Origin: Rhizomonospora bruguierae
GTDB lineage: Bacteria; Actinomycetota; Actinomycetes; Mycobacteriales; Micromonosporaceae
NCBI RefSeq assembly: GCF_018397995.1
Contig: NZ_BBQH01000019.1
Location: forward strand, 103,752 to 167,751
Direction of reading: 5' to 3'
DNA: 64,000 bases
A model generated the notes under the pieces. The model saw nothing but the letters and a program-made list of their open reading frames with translations. It was not told where the DNA came from and ran no database searches. A program made the position numbers and the translations under genes. Shown in pieces: positions 27,490-36,366 of the stretch; the stretch's first letter is position 1; each line of letters starts with the position of its first letter.

Positions 27490-30045
27490 ATGACTGATAC
27501 GGCGAAGACCGCGCGCGCCGGTCTTCCCGAGCGTCCGAGCCTGGACGGTCTCGAGGAGAAGTGGGCGCGCCGCTGGCAGGAGGAGGGCACGTACGCGTTC
27601 GACCGCTCGAAGGAGCGGGCGGACGTATACGCGATCGACACTCCCCCGCCGACCGTATCGGGCGAGCTGCACATCGGGCACGTCTTCTCGTACTCGCACA
27701 CCGACCTCGTGGCCCGCTTCCAGCGGATGCGCGGCAGGGCGGTCTTCTACCCGATGGGCTGGGACGACAACGGGCTGCCCACCGAGCGCCGGGTCCAACT
27801 GTTGTACGGCGTGCGGTGCGACCCGTCGCTTCCGCACGACCCGGCGTTCCGGCCGCCTGAGAAGCCCTCCCGGGACCGGCCGGTGCCGGTGGACCGGGAG
27901 AACTTCGTCACGCTGTGCAACGAGGTCACCCGCCGGGACGAGCAGGCGTTCGAGGCGCTGTGGCGCCGGCTGGGCCTCTCGGTCGACTGGTCCCACACCT
28001 ACACCACCATCGGGCGGGCCGCCCGGGCCGCCTCGCAGCGTGCCTCTCTGCGCAACCTGACGCGGGGCGAGGCGTACAGCGCGGAGGCGCCGACCCTGTG
28101 GGACGTCGGCTTCCAGACCGCCGTGGCCCAGGCCGAACTGGAGGACCGGGAGATCGCCGGCGCCTACCACCGGCTGCGGTTCGCCGGGCCGGACGGGCGC
28201 GAGGCGCTGGTCGACACCACCCGGCCCGAGCTGCTGCCGGCCTGCGTGGCGGTGCTCTGCCACCCCGGCGACGAGCGGTACGCGGACCTGGTGGGGCAGA
28301 CCCTGCGCACCCCGGTCTTCGGGGTCGAGGTGCCCGTCCACGCGCACCCACTGGCCGACCCGGAGAAGGGCACCGGACTGGTCATGGTCTGCACCTTCGG
28401 GGACCTGACCGACGTCACCTGGTGGCGCGAGCTGCGGCTGCCCACCCGGGTGGTCATCGGGCGGGACGGCCGGCTGCTGCCGGAACCACCGGACGGGGTT
28501 CCCGCCGAGCCCTACGCCGCGCTGGCCGGGCGCCGGGTGACCGCCGCGCGGCGGGAGATGGTGGCGCTGCTGACCGCCGCCGGTGACCTCGTCGGTGAGC
28601 CGCGGCCGATCAGCCACGTGGTGAAGTTCTACGAGCGGGGTGACTCCCCGCTGGAGATCGTGGCGAGCCGGCAGTGGTACATCCGCAACGGCGGGCGGGA
28701 TCCGAAGCTGCGCGAGCGGCTGCTGGCCCGCGGCCGGGAGCTGCGGTGGGCACCGGAGCACATGCACCGGCGGTACGAGCACTGGGTGAACGGGCTGACC
28801 GGCGACTGGCTGATCAGCCGGCAGCGCTTCTTCGGGGTGCCGGTGCCGATCTGGTACCGGCTCGACGACGCTGGCGAGCCGGACCACCTCCACCCTCTCA
28901 CGCCGGACGAGCACGCGCTGCCGGTTGACCCATCCTCGGACGTGCCGGCGGGGTATACGGCCGGGGACCGGGGCCGCCCCGGCGGCTTCGTCGGCGACCC
29001 GGACGTCATGGACACCTGGGCCACCTCGTCGCTGACGCCGCAGATCGCCGGCGGCTGGGAGCGCGACGCGGACCTGTTCGCCCGGGTGTTCCCGATGGAC
29101 CTGCGGCCACAGGGCTCCGAGATCATCCGGACCTGGCTGTTCAGCACGGTGGTCCGCTCGCACCTGGAGCACGGCGCGCTGCCCTGGGGCGACGCGGTGA
29201 TCTCGGGATGGATCCTGGACCCCGACCACAAGAAGCTCTCCAAGTCCCGCGGGAACGCGGCGATCACGCCGGTCTCGCTGTTGGAGCGGTACGGCTCCGA
29301 CGCGGTGCGGTACTGGGCCGCGGGCGGGCGGCCGGGCGCCGACCTCGCCTTCGACCCGAACCAGCTCAAGGTGGGCCGGCGGCTGGCCACCAAGGTGCTC
29401 AACGCCGGCCGGTTCATCCTCGGGCTCGGCGCGGCCGACTCCGCGGGGCGGCCGGTCACCGAGCCGCTCGACCGGGCGATGCTCGCCGAGCTCGCCGCCG
29501 TGGTGGACCAGGCCACGGCGGCGTTCGAGCGGTACGACCACACCGGCGCGCTGCAGGCGGTCGAGGCGTTCTTCTGGACGTTCTGCGACGACTACATCGA
29601 GCTGGTGAAGGAGCGCGCGTATCGCGAGCCGGACGAGGCGACGCACTCCGCGCGGGCGGCGCTGGCGACCGCGCTCGGCGTACACCTGCGACTGCTCGCG
29701 CCGTTCCTGCCGTTCGCGGCCGAGGAGGTCTGGTCGTGGTGGCGGCCCGGCTCGGTGCACCGGGCGCCCTGGCCCGGCCGGCACGAGGTGCTCGGCGACC
29801 AGACCGCCGGCGACGGCGAACTGCTGCGGCTCACCAGCGCCGCGCTGACCCAGGTGCGGCGGGCGAAGTCCGACCGGAAGCTGTCCATGCGGGCGACGGT
29901 GCCGCTGGCCGAGGTGCTCGGCCCGGCGGACGTGCTGCGCCGGCTGGCCGAGGCCGCGGCCGACCTGCGCGCCGCCGGCCGGATCGACCGGCTGGACCTG
30001 CTGCCCGACCGCGCCCCGGAGCTCGTGGTGGCCTGCGCGTTCTGA
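27490..30045 (+). CDS. valS: Valyl-tRNA synthetase
   Basis: ValS charges tRNA-Val. The 851-residue class I enzyme has the HIGH motif as ELHIGHVFSY (HIGH at 61-64) after PPPTVSG. The KMSKS motif is KKLSKSRGNA near residue 582. The editing domain lies between, with DTTRPELLPACVAVLCHP. The anticodon-binding region follows, including FCDDYIELVKERAY. The length is that of the shorter ValRS type of many actinobacteria, which lacks the long C-terminal coiled coil of E. coli ValRS. It is transcribed alone and converges on the AbiEi-like gene across a bidirectional terminator. Confidence 0.96.
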   Translation: MTDTAKTARAGLPERPSLDGLEEKWARRWQEEGTYAFDRSKERADVYAIDTPPPTVSGELHIGHVFSYSHTDLVARFQRMRGRAVFYPMGWDDNGLPTERRVQLLYGVRCDPSLPHDPAFRPPEKPSRDRPVPVDRENFVTLCNEVTRRDEQAFEALWRRLGLSVDWSHTYTTIGRAARAASQRASLRNLTRGEAYSAEAPTLWDVGFQTAVAQAELEDREIAGAYHRLRFAGPDGREALVDTTRPELLPACVAVLCHPGDERYADLVGQTLRTPVFGVEVPVHAHPLADPEKGTGLVMVCTFGDLTDVTWWRELRLPTRVVIGRDGRLLPEPPDGVPAEPYAALAGRRVTAARREMVALLTAAGDLVGEPRPISHVVKFYERGDSPLEIVASRQWYIRNGGRDPKLRERLLARGRELRWAPEHMHRRYEHWVNGLTGDWLISRQRFFGVPVPIWYRLDDAGEPDHLHPLTPDEHALPVDPSSDVPAGYTAGDRGRPGGFVGDPDVMDTWATSSLTPQIAGGWERDADLFARVFPMDLRPQGSEIIRTWLFSTVVRSHLEHGALPWGDAVISGWILDPDHKKLSKSRGNAAITPVSLLERYGSDAVRYWAAGGRPGADLAFDPNQLKVGRRLATKVLNAGRFILGLGAADSAGRPVTEPLDRAMLAELAAVVDQATAAFERYDHTGALQAVEAFFWTFCDDYIELVKERAYREPDEATHSARAALATALGVHLRLLAPFLPFAAEEVWSWWRPGSVHRAPWPGRHEVLGDQTAGDGELLRLTSAALTQVRRAKSDRKLSMRATVPLAEVLGPADVLRRLAEAAADLRAAGRIDRLDLLPDRAPELVVACAF

Positions 30046-30059
30046 GCGGGGCCACCGTC

Positions 30060-30095
30060 GTGCGCGCCGGAGCGTCCAGGCGATCCGGCGCGCAC
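30060..30095. terminator. Bidirectional terminator between valS and the AbiEi-like gene
   Basis: GTGCGCGCCGGA at 30060-30071 and TCCGGCGCGCAC at 30084-30095 form a perfect 12-bp stem with a 12-base loop. It lies between two converging genes and would serve both. Confidence 0.8.
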
Positions 30096-30119
30096 CACGC
30101 CACCCGGCCCGGTGCCCGC

Positions 30120-31085
30120 TCACGGCACGCCCGCCGGCTCCGGCAGGGCACGGGCCGTGGCGGCGACGCCCGCCCGCAACCGGTTCACGTAGGCCAGCTC
30201 GACGGTGCGCATGACCTCTGCCGGCGACCGGCGGATGCGTACCGGCGTGAAGTGCAGCACCTGGACCCCGTACGCGGCCAGCTCGTTGTGCCGGGCGAGC
30301 GTGCGCGCCCACTGCTCGGGCAGGATGTGGTACTCCCGCGAATCCACCTCGATCGCCAGGGCGGCCTCCTCGATCCAGCCGTCGGGCGTGGGCAGTGGGC
30401 GACCGGTCAGCGTGGCGAGCCGCGGATTCCACCGGATCCGGGGCAGCACGGCCGAGGCGGCCAACAGCTCCCGCAGCTCGGCCTCGGGCGCCGAGCAGAC
30501 GCCGGCGGCCACCTCCGCCAACACCAGCCGGAGCAGGGCGCTGTGCTGGCGGGGACCGGAATCCAGCTCCCGCTGGATCGAGGCGGGGGTGGTGATGCCG
30601 CGCCGTACCGCCTCGCTCACCATGGCCCGCACGGCGCCCAGATCTCCGCTCCACCGGGCCGCGTCGGCGACGCTCCGGGCCGCCGAGCAGAGGTCGAACG
30701 GGCAGATGCGGCAGGGCTCGGGCTCCGCCCGTATGGTGCGGTGGATCCGCACGAAGCCGGCCGGGCGCCGCTGCCGGGCGTGCGGCACCAGCACGCGCAC
30801 GAACCGGTCCTCCGGCACGTACCGCAGGCCGTGCACGGTCGCCGCGGCGGCGCCGGTGAGCAGCGCACCCGGGCCGCCGTAGAGCTGTGCGGCGAGCAGC
30901 CGCTGCCGCCGTGAGAGGCCGCCCAGGCCCGACGCGTACACGCCGGGCAGCACATCGCGGAGCACACCGTCGAGCAGGCGGCGCCGGATCGCTGCGCGGG
31001 ACAGCCCGAGCCCGATGAGCTGGTCCTCGCGGACCAACCCGTCCTGCCCGCGCAGGACCGCCCTGAGCGGCGCCTCCCCCGTCAT
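30120..31085 (-). CDS. AbiEi/DUF559-type protein (winged helix plus endonuclease-like domain)
   Basis: The 321-residue protein starts at the ATG at 31085 (MTGEAPLRAVLRGQDGLVRE). The N-terminal 90 residues form the AbiEi-type winged helix (REDQLIGLGLSRAAIRRRLLD and VLPGVYASGLGGLS). The C-terminal 100 residues look like a DUF559/VSR endonuclease fold, with PDGWIEEAALAIEVDSREYH, then ARTLARHNELAAYGVQVLHF. AbiEi proteins can be antitoxins of type IV systems, but no AbiEii-like toxin is next to it, so it is an orphan here. It keeps the segment that the relative at bases 1-798 lacks. An inverted repeat lies 54-111 bases before its start. Confidence 0.75.
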   Translation of the reverse strand: MTGEAPLRAVLRGQDGLVREDQLIGLGLSRAAIRRRLLDGVLRDVLPGVYASGLGGLSRRQRLLAAQLYGGPGALLTGAAAATVHGLRYVPEDRFVRVLVPHARQRRPAGFVRIHRTIRAEPEPCRICPFDLCSAARSVADAARWSGDLGAVRAMVSEAVRRGITTPASIQRELDSGPRQHSALLRLVLAEVAAGVCSAPEAELRELLAASAVLPRIRWNPRLATLTGRPLPTPDGWIEEAALAIEVDSREYHILPEQWARTLARHNELAAYGVQVLHFTPVRIRRSPAEVMRTVELAYVNRLRAGVAATARALPEPAGVP

Positions 31086-31138
31086 GCGGACGACTCTTCC
31101 GCCCCGCGACGAGCCCCGGCAACGCCTGTGGAAAACGC

Positions 31139-31196
31139 TCATGATCGTGGTGGAGACACGCCGCAGACACACGGTGCGCCGTCACCACGATCATGA
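31139..31196. repeat. 14-bp inverted repeat upstream of the AbiEi-like gene
   Basis: TCATGATCGTGGTG at 31139-31152 is repeated in inverse orientation as CACCACGATCATGA at 31183-31196, with 30 bases between. It lies between the stop of the 31280 gene and the start of the AbiEi-like gene, both on the minus strand. It could be an operator, a terminator of the upstream gene, or a small dispersed palindrome. Its lower GC sets it apart from the surroundings. Confidence 0.7.
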
Positions 31197-31279
31197 ACGA
31201 GGGGTGCGGTGCCCCGCCGCCGAGGCGGGTTCGCCGGGCGGTAGGGGCTCGGCGGGGGAGAAGCCTCCGCGGCCGGCTC

Positions 31280-31939
31280 CTACCAGCGGTAGACGGCGCG
31301 GAGGCCGACGGCGACGGCGGCCAGGCCGAGGCCGATGAGCAGGGTGGCGCTGGAGATGCGGTAGCCGCTGCGATCGGTGCGCAGCCAGATGGCGTTGCCG
31401 GCCATGACGACGCCGGCCAGGGCGATGAACCAGCCCCACCAGTGGTACCCGGCCCGCTCGACCGGCTCGCCACCGCCGACGCGCAGTTGGAAGGCGGCGC
31501 CGAGGGCCAGGGTGACCGCCGCGACGCCGGCGAAGGCGCCATGGACGGCCCGGCCCGCGGGTTCGGCGGGCCACCAGCGGACGGTGCCGAGCAGCGCGGC
31601 GGCCGGGAGCACGATCATCAGCGGCCAGCACCGGCCCATGGCACCGAACATCAGGATCGCGCCGACCGCGAACCCGATCGTCGCGAAACAGAAGAGCGTG
31701 TACCCGGCGGCGGCGCGCACGCCGCGACCGGTCATCATCGAGCCGCCCACCGCGGCGATGCCGGCGGTGGGCAGCAGGATGAAGTTGGCCCACCAGTGCC
31801 GGCCGGCCTCGCCCGCGATCGTGGCGGTGGTGTTCACCGCCAGCACGGCGGCGGTGCCGAGGGCGGCGCCGATCCAGTAGGCCACCGGGCCGGCGCCGCG
31901 CGCTCCCGCGGCCATCCGTGGTCCCGCCTCGACGGTCAT
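31280..31939 (-). CDS. Integral membrane protein, unknown function
   Basis: The 219-residue protein starts at the ATG at 31939 (MTVEAGPRMAAGARG), with GGGGGAGAA upstream. By eye it has six or seven hydrophobic segments, among them AYWIGAALGTAAVLAVNTTA, FILLPTAGIAAVGGSMM, CWPLMIVLPAAALLGTV and GYRISSATLLIGLGLAAVAV, joined by short loops. Aromatic clusters HWWANF and YHWWGWF sit at membrane borders. I do not recognise the family. It is a lone gene about 125 bp downstream of the 32064 gene on the same strand. Confidence 0.78.
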   Translation of the reverse strand: MTVEAGPRMAAGARGAGPVAYWIGAALGTAAVLAVNTTATIAGEAGRHWWANFILLPTAGIAAVGGSMMTGRGVRAAAGYTLFCFATIGFAVGAILMFGAMGRCWPLMIVLPAAALLGTVRWWPAEPAGRAVHGAFAGVAAVTLALGAAFQLRVGGGEPVERAGYHWWGWFIALAGVVMAGNAIWLRTDRSGYRISSATLLIGLGLAAVAVGLRAVYRW

Positions 31940-32063
31940 CGCGCTTCTCCCCCGGTCCGACTGTGACACCACGAATCATGGTTGTCGGGCCGGTGGGTCA
32001 CCATCCCGCTAGCCCTACCGCCGGGCCTGCGGCGGGCCCCCGGGCCGTGAGCATGGCGACCGG

Positions 32064-32843
32064 TCAGAAGTCGCCGCCGCCGAAGTCGCCGCCGAAGTCG
32101 CCACCGCCGAAGTCGCCGCCACCGTCCCAGCCACCGCCGCCGTCGCCGGCGTCGCCGAACCCGGCATCACCGCCGCCGAAGTCGTTGGCCGCGTCCTGGA
32201 AGCCCTCCTCGTAACCGGCCGCGTACCCGTACCCCGGGTCCGCGAACGACGGCGAGAACAGCGCGTCGAAGATGAGCATGCCGCCGATCGCGCCGGCCGC
32301 GCCCGCCAGCGCCGGCTTCCACAGGGGCTGCGAGTACCAGCCGGACGGGACGGGACGGCCCTGTACCCGGCCGCCCGGGTAGTAGTAGGGGGTGTCGCTG
32401 CCGGGGTTGGGACCGGCGCGGTAGTGCTGCCCCTGCACCTCGACGTCGCGCTCCTTCGTGAGCTGGCCGGCGCCCTGCGCGGCGGCCAGCGGCGGCACCT
32501 CGGGGCCGGGGTCGAGGCCCATGGCCACGCGCGCGGCACGGATGTAGGCCAGGCCCTCCAGGGCCGTCTCCCGCGCCAGCACGAACTGCCGCGCGGTCTG
32601 CGCCTGCTGAAGCTGGCTGCCGGCCGCGTTGTACCGCTCCGAGGCGTCGCTCAGCGCTTGGCGGACCGCCGGCTCCTCGCCGCGCAGGTTCATCACCTGG
32701 CCGCCGAGCCGCTCGTACCAGCGCTGCGCCTCCGCGCGGGCGTCGGCCAGCTCACGCGCCTGCCGCCCGGCGCTCTCCCGCCGCCACCACGTGAAGAGGC
32801 CGATCACGAGAACCACCAGGACAACGAGCCATAACCATGTCAT
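32064..32843 (-). CDS. Membrane-anchored protein with helical domain and Gly-Asp-Phe-rich tail
   Basis: The ATG at 32843 gives 259 residues. Residues 1-20 are a single transmembrane anchor (TWLWLVVLVVLVIGLFTWW). A charged helical region of about 100 residues follows (ELADARAEAQRWYERLGGQ, QLQQAQTARQFVLARETAL). A short hydrophobic segment (ALAGAAGAIGGMLIFDALF) lies near 205. The C-terminus is a run of GGGDF/GGDAGFGD repeats, low in complexity. Such tails occur in actinobacterial proteins of the DUF1542-like annotation class, but I cannot assign a function. The gene is divergent from rmuC with 62 bp between the starts, and a TACCTT box six bases before the ATG suggests a leaderless transcript. 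Confidence 0.8.
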   Translation of the reverse strand: MTWLWLVVLVVLVIGLFTWWRRESAGRQARELADARAEAQRWYERLGGQVMNLRGEEPAVRQALSDASERYNAAGSQLQQAQTARQFVLARETALEGLAYIRAARVAMGLDPGPEVPPLAAAQGAGQLTKERDVEVQGQHYRAGPNPGSDTPYYYPGGRVQGRPVPSGWYSQPLWKPALAGAAGAIGGMLIFDALFSPSFADPGYGYAAGYEEGFQDAANDFGGGDAGFGDAGDGGGGWDGGGDFGGGDFGGDFGGGDF

Positions 32844-32849
32844 GCGTCG

Positions 32850-32855
32850 AAGGTA
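32850..32855 (-). promoter_or_regulatory. -10 box for the leaderless 32843 gene
   Basis: TACCTT on the minus strand lies six bases before the ATG at 32843, with no ribosome binding site between. Confidence 0.55.
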
Positions 32856-32905
32856 CGTCGTCGCGTCGCGGTCGCGTCGTCGTACCCGTTTGGCATGCTC
32901 GCGGT

Positions 32906-34093
32906 GTGGACGCGTCGACAGTGGTCGTGGTGGTGGTCTGCCTGCTCGCCGGCGGTGCCCTGGGCTGGTTGCTGGCCCGGGCGCGCGGCGGCACTGAGCT
33001 GGCCCGACTCCAGGCCACGCTGGCCGCCACGCGGGCCGGCGAGGCGCGGCTGGAGCAGGCGATGCGGGCACTGTCGTTCGAGGCGACCGCCCAGTCGCAG
33101 GAGGCGGTGGCGCGGGCGGTGGCGCCGCTGCACGAGACGCTGCGCCGGTACGAGCAGCGGGTGGCCGAACTGGAGCGCGAGCGGGTCGACGCGTACGCCG
33201 AGCTGCGCGAGCAGGTGCGGGCGATGAGTACGGTCTCCGGCGAGCTGCGCACCGAGACCAAGCAGCTGGTGTCGGCGCTGCGCGCGCCGCAGGTGCGGGG
33301 CCGCTGGGGCGAGCACCAGTTACGCCGGATCGTCGAGGCGGCCGGGATGCTGGAGCACTGCGACTTCGCCGAGCAGGTCACCGCGGCCACGGACGACCGG
33401 GGCGTGCGCCCGGATCTCGTGGTCCGGTTGCACGGCGGCCGCAGCGTGGTGGTGGACGCGAAGGCGCCGTTCGAGGGGTACCTGGCGGCCATGGAGGCGC
33501 GCGACGATCGCGGCCGCGCCACCAGCCTGGACGCGCACGCCAAGCAGCTGCGGGCGCATGTGGACGCGCTGGCCGCCAAGTCCTACTGGTCGGCGTTCGC
33601 CCAGGCGCCCGAGTTCGTGGTGCTGTTCATGCCGGCCGACCCGTTCCTCGACGCGGCCCTACAGCGGGACCCGGCGCTGCTGGAGCACGCGTTCAGTCGG
33701 AACGTGGTGCTCGCCACACCGGCGACGCTGGTCGCGCTGCTGCGCACGGTCGCGTACTCGTGGCGGCAGGAGGCGCTGGCGCGCAACGCGGTGGCGGTGC
33801 ACACCCTGGCGCGAGAGCTGTACGGGCGGCTGGGCACGCTCGGGGAGCACGTCGGGCGGCTCGGCGGGGCGCTGGGCGGCGCGGTGACCGCGTACAACCG
33901 CGCGGTCGGGTCGCTGGAGGCGCGGGTGCTGGTCAGCGCCCGCAAGCTGGCCGAGCTGGGGGTGTCGGGGGAGGATCTGACCACGCCGGCGCAGGTGGAG
34001 GTGGCACCCCGCCAGCCGCAGGCGCCGGAACTGCTCGACGAGGAGCCGGACTGGCCCGCCGACCAGCCGCTCCCCCTCCCGGATCCGCGCTGA
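32906..34093 (+). CDS. rmuC: DNA recombination protein RmuC
   Basis: RmuC-family proteins limit inversions between short inverted repeats and have a nuclease-like core. The GTG at 32906 gives 395 residues. Residues 1-20 are a membrane-anchor-like helix (STVVVVVVCLLAGGALGWLL). A coiled coil runs to about residue 120 (RYEQRVAELERERVDAYAEL). The conserved core follows, with VRGRWGEHQLRRIVEAAGM, VVVDAKAPFEGYLAAMEA and FVVLFMPADPFLDAAL. The acidic tail (ELLDEEPDWPADQPLPLP) is variable in the family. It converges on the 34174 gene. Confidence 0.92.
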   Translation: MDASTVVVVVVCLLAGGALGWLLARARGGTELARLQATLAATRAGEARLEQAMRALSFEATAQSQEAVARAVAPLHETLRRYEQRVAELERERVDAYAELREQVRAMSTVSGELRTETKQLVSALRAPQVRGRWGEHQLRRIVEAAGMLEHCDFAEQVTAATDDRGVRPDLVVRLHGGRSVVVDAKAPFEGYLAAMEARDDRGRATSLDAHAKQLRAHVDALAAKSYWSAFAQAPEFVVLFMPADPFLDAALQRDPALLEHAFSRNVVLATPATLVALLRTVAYSWRQEALARNAVAVHTLARELYGRLGTLGEHVGRLGGALGGAVTAYNRAVGSLEARVLVSARKLAELGVSGEDLTTPAQVEVAPRQPQAPELLDEEPDWPADQPLPLPDPR

Positions 34094-34173
34094 CCAGCCA
34101 CCCCAGGGGCCGGAAGCGCGGGACCCGAACCAGCCACGCCGGCTCCGGCGCCGGAAGCGCCAGGCAGCGAGGG

Positions 34174-34545
34174 TCAGGAGCCGTGGGGGCCGGGCAGGCG
34201 GTTGGGGCGGCCGTAGCCGGGGGTGTCGGCGTCCGGCTCCGGGCCGAAGGCGCCGTGGACCGCGGCCGAGAGCTGCATCGCCAGCTTGGCCTGGGCCATG
34301 CGGGAGCAGTCCAGGATGGCGCGGGCCAGGTCGCCGGGCGCCAGGCGCATGGCCGCCTCGGTGAGGTGCAGACCGCTGAGCCCTCCGGCGGAATCGACCG
34401 TCACCTCCACGGCGCCGTTCACGCCGGCGTGCACCACGCTGACCTGCGCCATCGCATCGCGGAGCTGGTCGGCCTGGCCAAGCTGCTCGTCGATGCGTTC
34501 GGCGAACCGGCGCAGGAACTCCTCGTTGGCGTCGTCGTACGCCAC
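34174..34545 (-). CDS. YbaB/EbfC-family DNA-binding-like protein
   Basis: The 123-residue protein begins with a helix (ANEEFLRRFAERIDEQLGQADQ), has a central small sheet (VNGAVEVTVDSAGGLSGLHL) and a second long helix (PGDLARAILDCSRMAQAKLAMQL). This order matches the YbaB/EbfC fold as found in many short actinobacterial proteins, often near secretion or cell-wall genes. The GTG at 34545 has GGAGGGA seven bases upstream. The role is unknown. The 70-bp stretch before the rmuC stop contains two imperfect direct repeats and no clear terminator. Confidence 0.72.
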   Translation of the reverse strand: MAYDDANEEFLRRFAERIDEQLGQADQLRDAMAQVSVVHAGVNGAVEVTVDSAGGLSGLHLTEAAMRLAPGDLARAILDCSRMAQAKLAMQLSAAVHGAFGPEPDADTPGYGRPNRLPGPHGS

Positions 34546-34697
34546 TGTGTCCCTCCCCCCAGCCGCCTGCTCCCAGGGGCCCCGGCCGGAGGGGAGCCCA
34601 CCGCGCGGCGGCGATGTTCACCCACCGTAGCGAGCCGAGCGGGAGAAGCGAAGCACGCGCCCGGCCCGGAACCGGCGGAGCCGTGACTGTTTCGCGA

Positions 34698-34895
34698 CTA
34701 CTCCTCGGCGCGGGCGGCGCGGGCCTGCTCCAGGCGGGCGCGGGCGCCATCCAGCCAGCGCTGGCAGGTCAGCGCCAGCTCCTCGCCGCGCTCCCAGAGG
34801 GCCAGGGACTCCTCCAGGGTGCCGCCGCCCTGCTCCAGGCGCTCGACCACGCTGGCCAGCTCCGCCCGGGCCTGCTCGTAGCTCAGCTCAGCCAT
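34698..34895 (-). CDS. xseB: Exodeoxyribonuclease VII small subunit
   Basis: XseB forms, with XseA, the nuclease that degrades single-stranded DNA to oligonucleotides from both ends. The 65-residue protein has the whole family pattern: [20 protein letters not shown], then [16 protein letters not shown] and [15 protein letters not shown]. The start is the ATG at 34895; the ribosome binding site is poor (GGGCGG). It follows xseA on the same strand after 73 bp, so the two form an operon. Confidence 0.93.
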   Translation of the reverse strand: MAELSYEQARAELASVVERLEQGGGTLEESLALWERGEELALTCQRWLDGARARLEQARAARAEE

Positions 34896-34968
34896 GCCGC
34901 CCAGTCCACCCCAGACCGCTCGAAGTCCGACTCGCCGGGGCGCCGCCAACGCCACGCGACGGGCCCGG

Positions 34969-36192
34969 TCACGCGCCCACCACCTTAGCGGCGACCTCGC
35001 CCTCGCCGAGCCGCAGCCGCAGCGCGTCGCCGTCGGTGACCTCGCCGGCGGCGCGGACCACGTGCCCGTCCGAGCGCTGCACGATCGCGTACCCCCGCTG
35101 GAGGGTCGCCGCCGGGGACAGCGCCCGCAGCCGGGCGAGGGTGTGCGCCAGGTCGTCGGCGGCCCGCGAGACGCGGTGGTCGAGGGTGCGGGCGGCCCGG
35201 TCGCGCAGGGCGGCCACCTCGGCGGCGCGCTGCTCGATCATGAGGTGGGGCCGGGAGAGCACCGGTCGGGAGCGCAGCGCGTCGATGCGCTGCCCCTCCC
35301 GGTCCAGCAGGACCGCGATGGACCGGTCCAGCCGCTGCCGGGCCACGCGCAGCGACGTCAGCTCCTCGCCCAGGTCGGGGACGATCCGCTTGGCGGCGTC
35401 GGTGGGGGTCGAGGCGCGCAGGTCGGCGACGTAGTCCACCAGGGGCGCGTCGGTCTCGTGGCCGATCGCGGTGACCACCGGCGTCCGGCAGGCGAAGACC
35501 GCCCGGCACAGCGCCTCGTCCGAGAAGGGCAGCAGGTCCTCGACGCTGCCGCCACCGCGGGCCAGCACGATCACGTCGACCGTCTCGTCCCGGTCCAGCA
35601 TGCGCAGGGCCTCCACCATCTGCGGTACCGCGGTGGGCCCCTGCACCGGCACGTTGACGACCCGGAAGTCCACGGCCGGCCAGCGGCGCCGGGCGTTGGT
35701 GAGCACGTCCCGCTCGGCGGCGCTGGCCCGCCCGGTGATCAGGCCGATCCGGTTCGGCAGGAACGGGGGGCGGCGCTTGCGGGCGCGGTCGAACAGGCCC
35801 TCGGCGGCGAGCAGTTTCTTCAGCTTCTCCAGCCGGGCCAGCAGTTCGCCGAGGCCGACCTGGCGGATCTCGTCGGCGCGCAGGCTGAGCGTGCCGCGGG
35901 CGGGGTAGAACTCCGGCTTGGCGTGCAGCACCACCCGGGCGCCGTCGGTCAGGTTCGGGGCGCCGGCGTCGAGCACGTCCCGGTGGGCGGTGACCGTGAG
36001 GCTGAGGTCGGCGGACGGGTCGCGCAGGGTGAGGAACACCACGCTGGCGCCGGGGCGGCGGCTGATCTGGGCGATCTGCCCGTCCACCCACACCCGGCCC
36101 AGCCGGGCGATCCAGGCGCTGAGCTTCTGGCTGACCACGCGCACCGGCCACGGCTCGTCCGCCGTGCTGCGGGGTACCTCCGCGTCGCTCAC
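34969..36192 (-). CDS. xseA: Exodeoxyribonuclease VII large subunit
   Basis: This 407-residue protein is the catalytic subunit of exonuclease VII. An OB-fold comes first ([36 protein letters not shown]). The catalytic region includes [42 protein letters not shown] and [25 protein letters not shown], given here as [15 protein letters not shown]. Coiled-coil helices for XseB binding follow. The GTG at 36192 has a TAGGGT box six bases upstream, pointing to a leaderless message. It is divergent from ispH, whose own box lies 150 bp away. Confidence 0.95.
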   Translation of the reverse strand: MSDAEVPRSTADEPWPVRVVSQKLSAWIARLGRVWVDGQIAQISRRPGASVVFLTLRDPSADLSLTVTAHRDVLDAGAPNLTDGARVVLHAKPEFYPARGTLSLRADEIRQVGLGELLARLEKLKKLLAAEGLFDRARKRRPPFLPNRIGLITGRASAAERDVLTNARRRWPAVDFRVVNVPVQGPTAVPQMVEALRMLDRDETVDVIVLARGGGSVEDLLPFSDEALCRAVFACRTPVVTAIGHETDAPLVDYVADLRASTPTDAAKRIVPDLGEELTSLRVARQRLDRSIAVLLDREGQRIDALRSRPVLSRPHLMIEQRAAEVAALRDRAARTLDHRVSRAADDLAHTLARLRALSPAATLQRGYAIVQRSDGHVVRAAGEVTDGDALRLRLGEGEVAAKVVGA

Positions 36193-36198
36193 CCGCTC

Positions 36199-36204
36199 AC
36201 CCTA
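36199..36204 (-). promoter_or_regulatory. -10 box for leaderless xseA
   Basis: TAGGGT on the minus strand lies six bases before the GTG at 36192. Confidence 0.6.
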
Positions 36205-36353
36205 CGGCGGCCCGCCCGGCCGTCGCGCCGCGCTCGCCGGGGCGTCCGGTCAGCAGTCCCTGACCTCACCGAGCGGCTCCTGGATCACCATGCACGCGCT
36301 CCCCTGGTGCACCGGTGGCCCTGCGCGCTGCCGATGGCACCATCTGCCAGCCG

Positions 36354-36359
36354 TACCAT
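36354..36359 (+). promoter_or_regulatory. -10 box for leaderless ispH
   Basis: TACCAT ends seven bases before the GTG at 36367. It overlaps the in-frame ATG at 36358, which therefore cannot be the start if this promoter is used. Confidence 0.6.
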
Positions 36360-36366
36360 GGGTGGC

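Noticed and set aside
23305..31542. A 2745-codon open frame on the minus strand across the ABC genes, protease and valS.
   Set aside because: It is antisense to well-recognised genes, has no family similarity, and comes from the extreme GC bias that removes stop codons in one antisense frame.
34094..34173. Two imperfect direct repeats (CCAGCCAC ... GCCGGAAGCGC) between rmuC and the YbaB-like gene.
   Set aside because: Only two short, unequal copies; no recognisable function.
36358..36366. ATG at 36358 as the ispH start.
   Set aside because: It overlaps the TACCAT -10 box that fits a leaderless start at GTG 36367.
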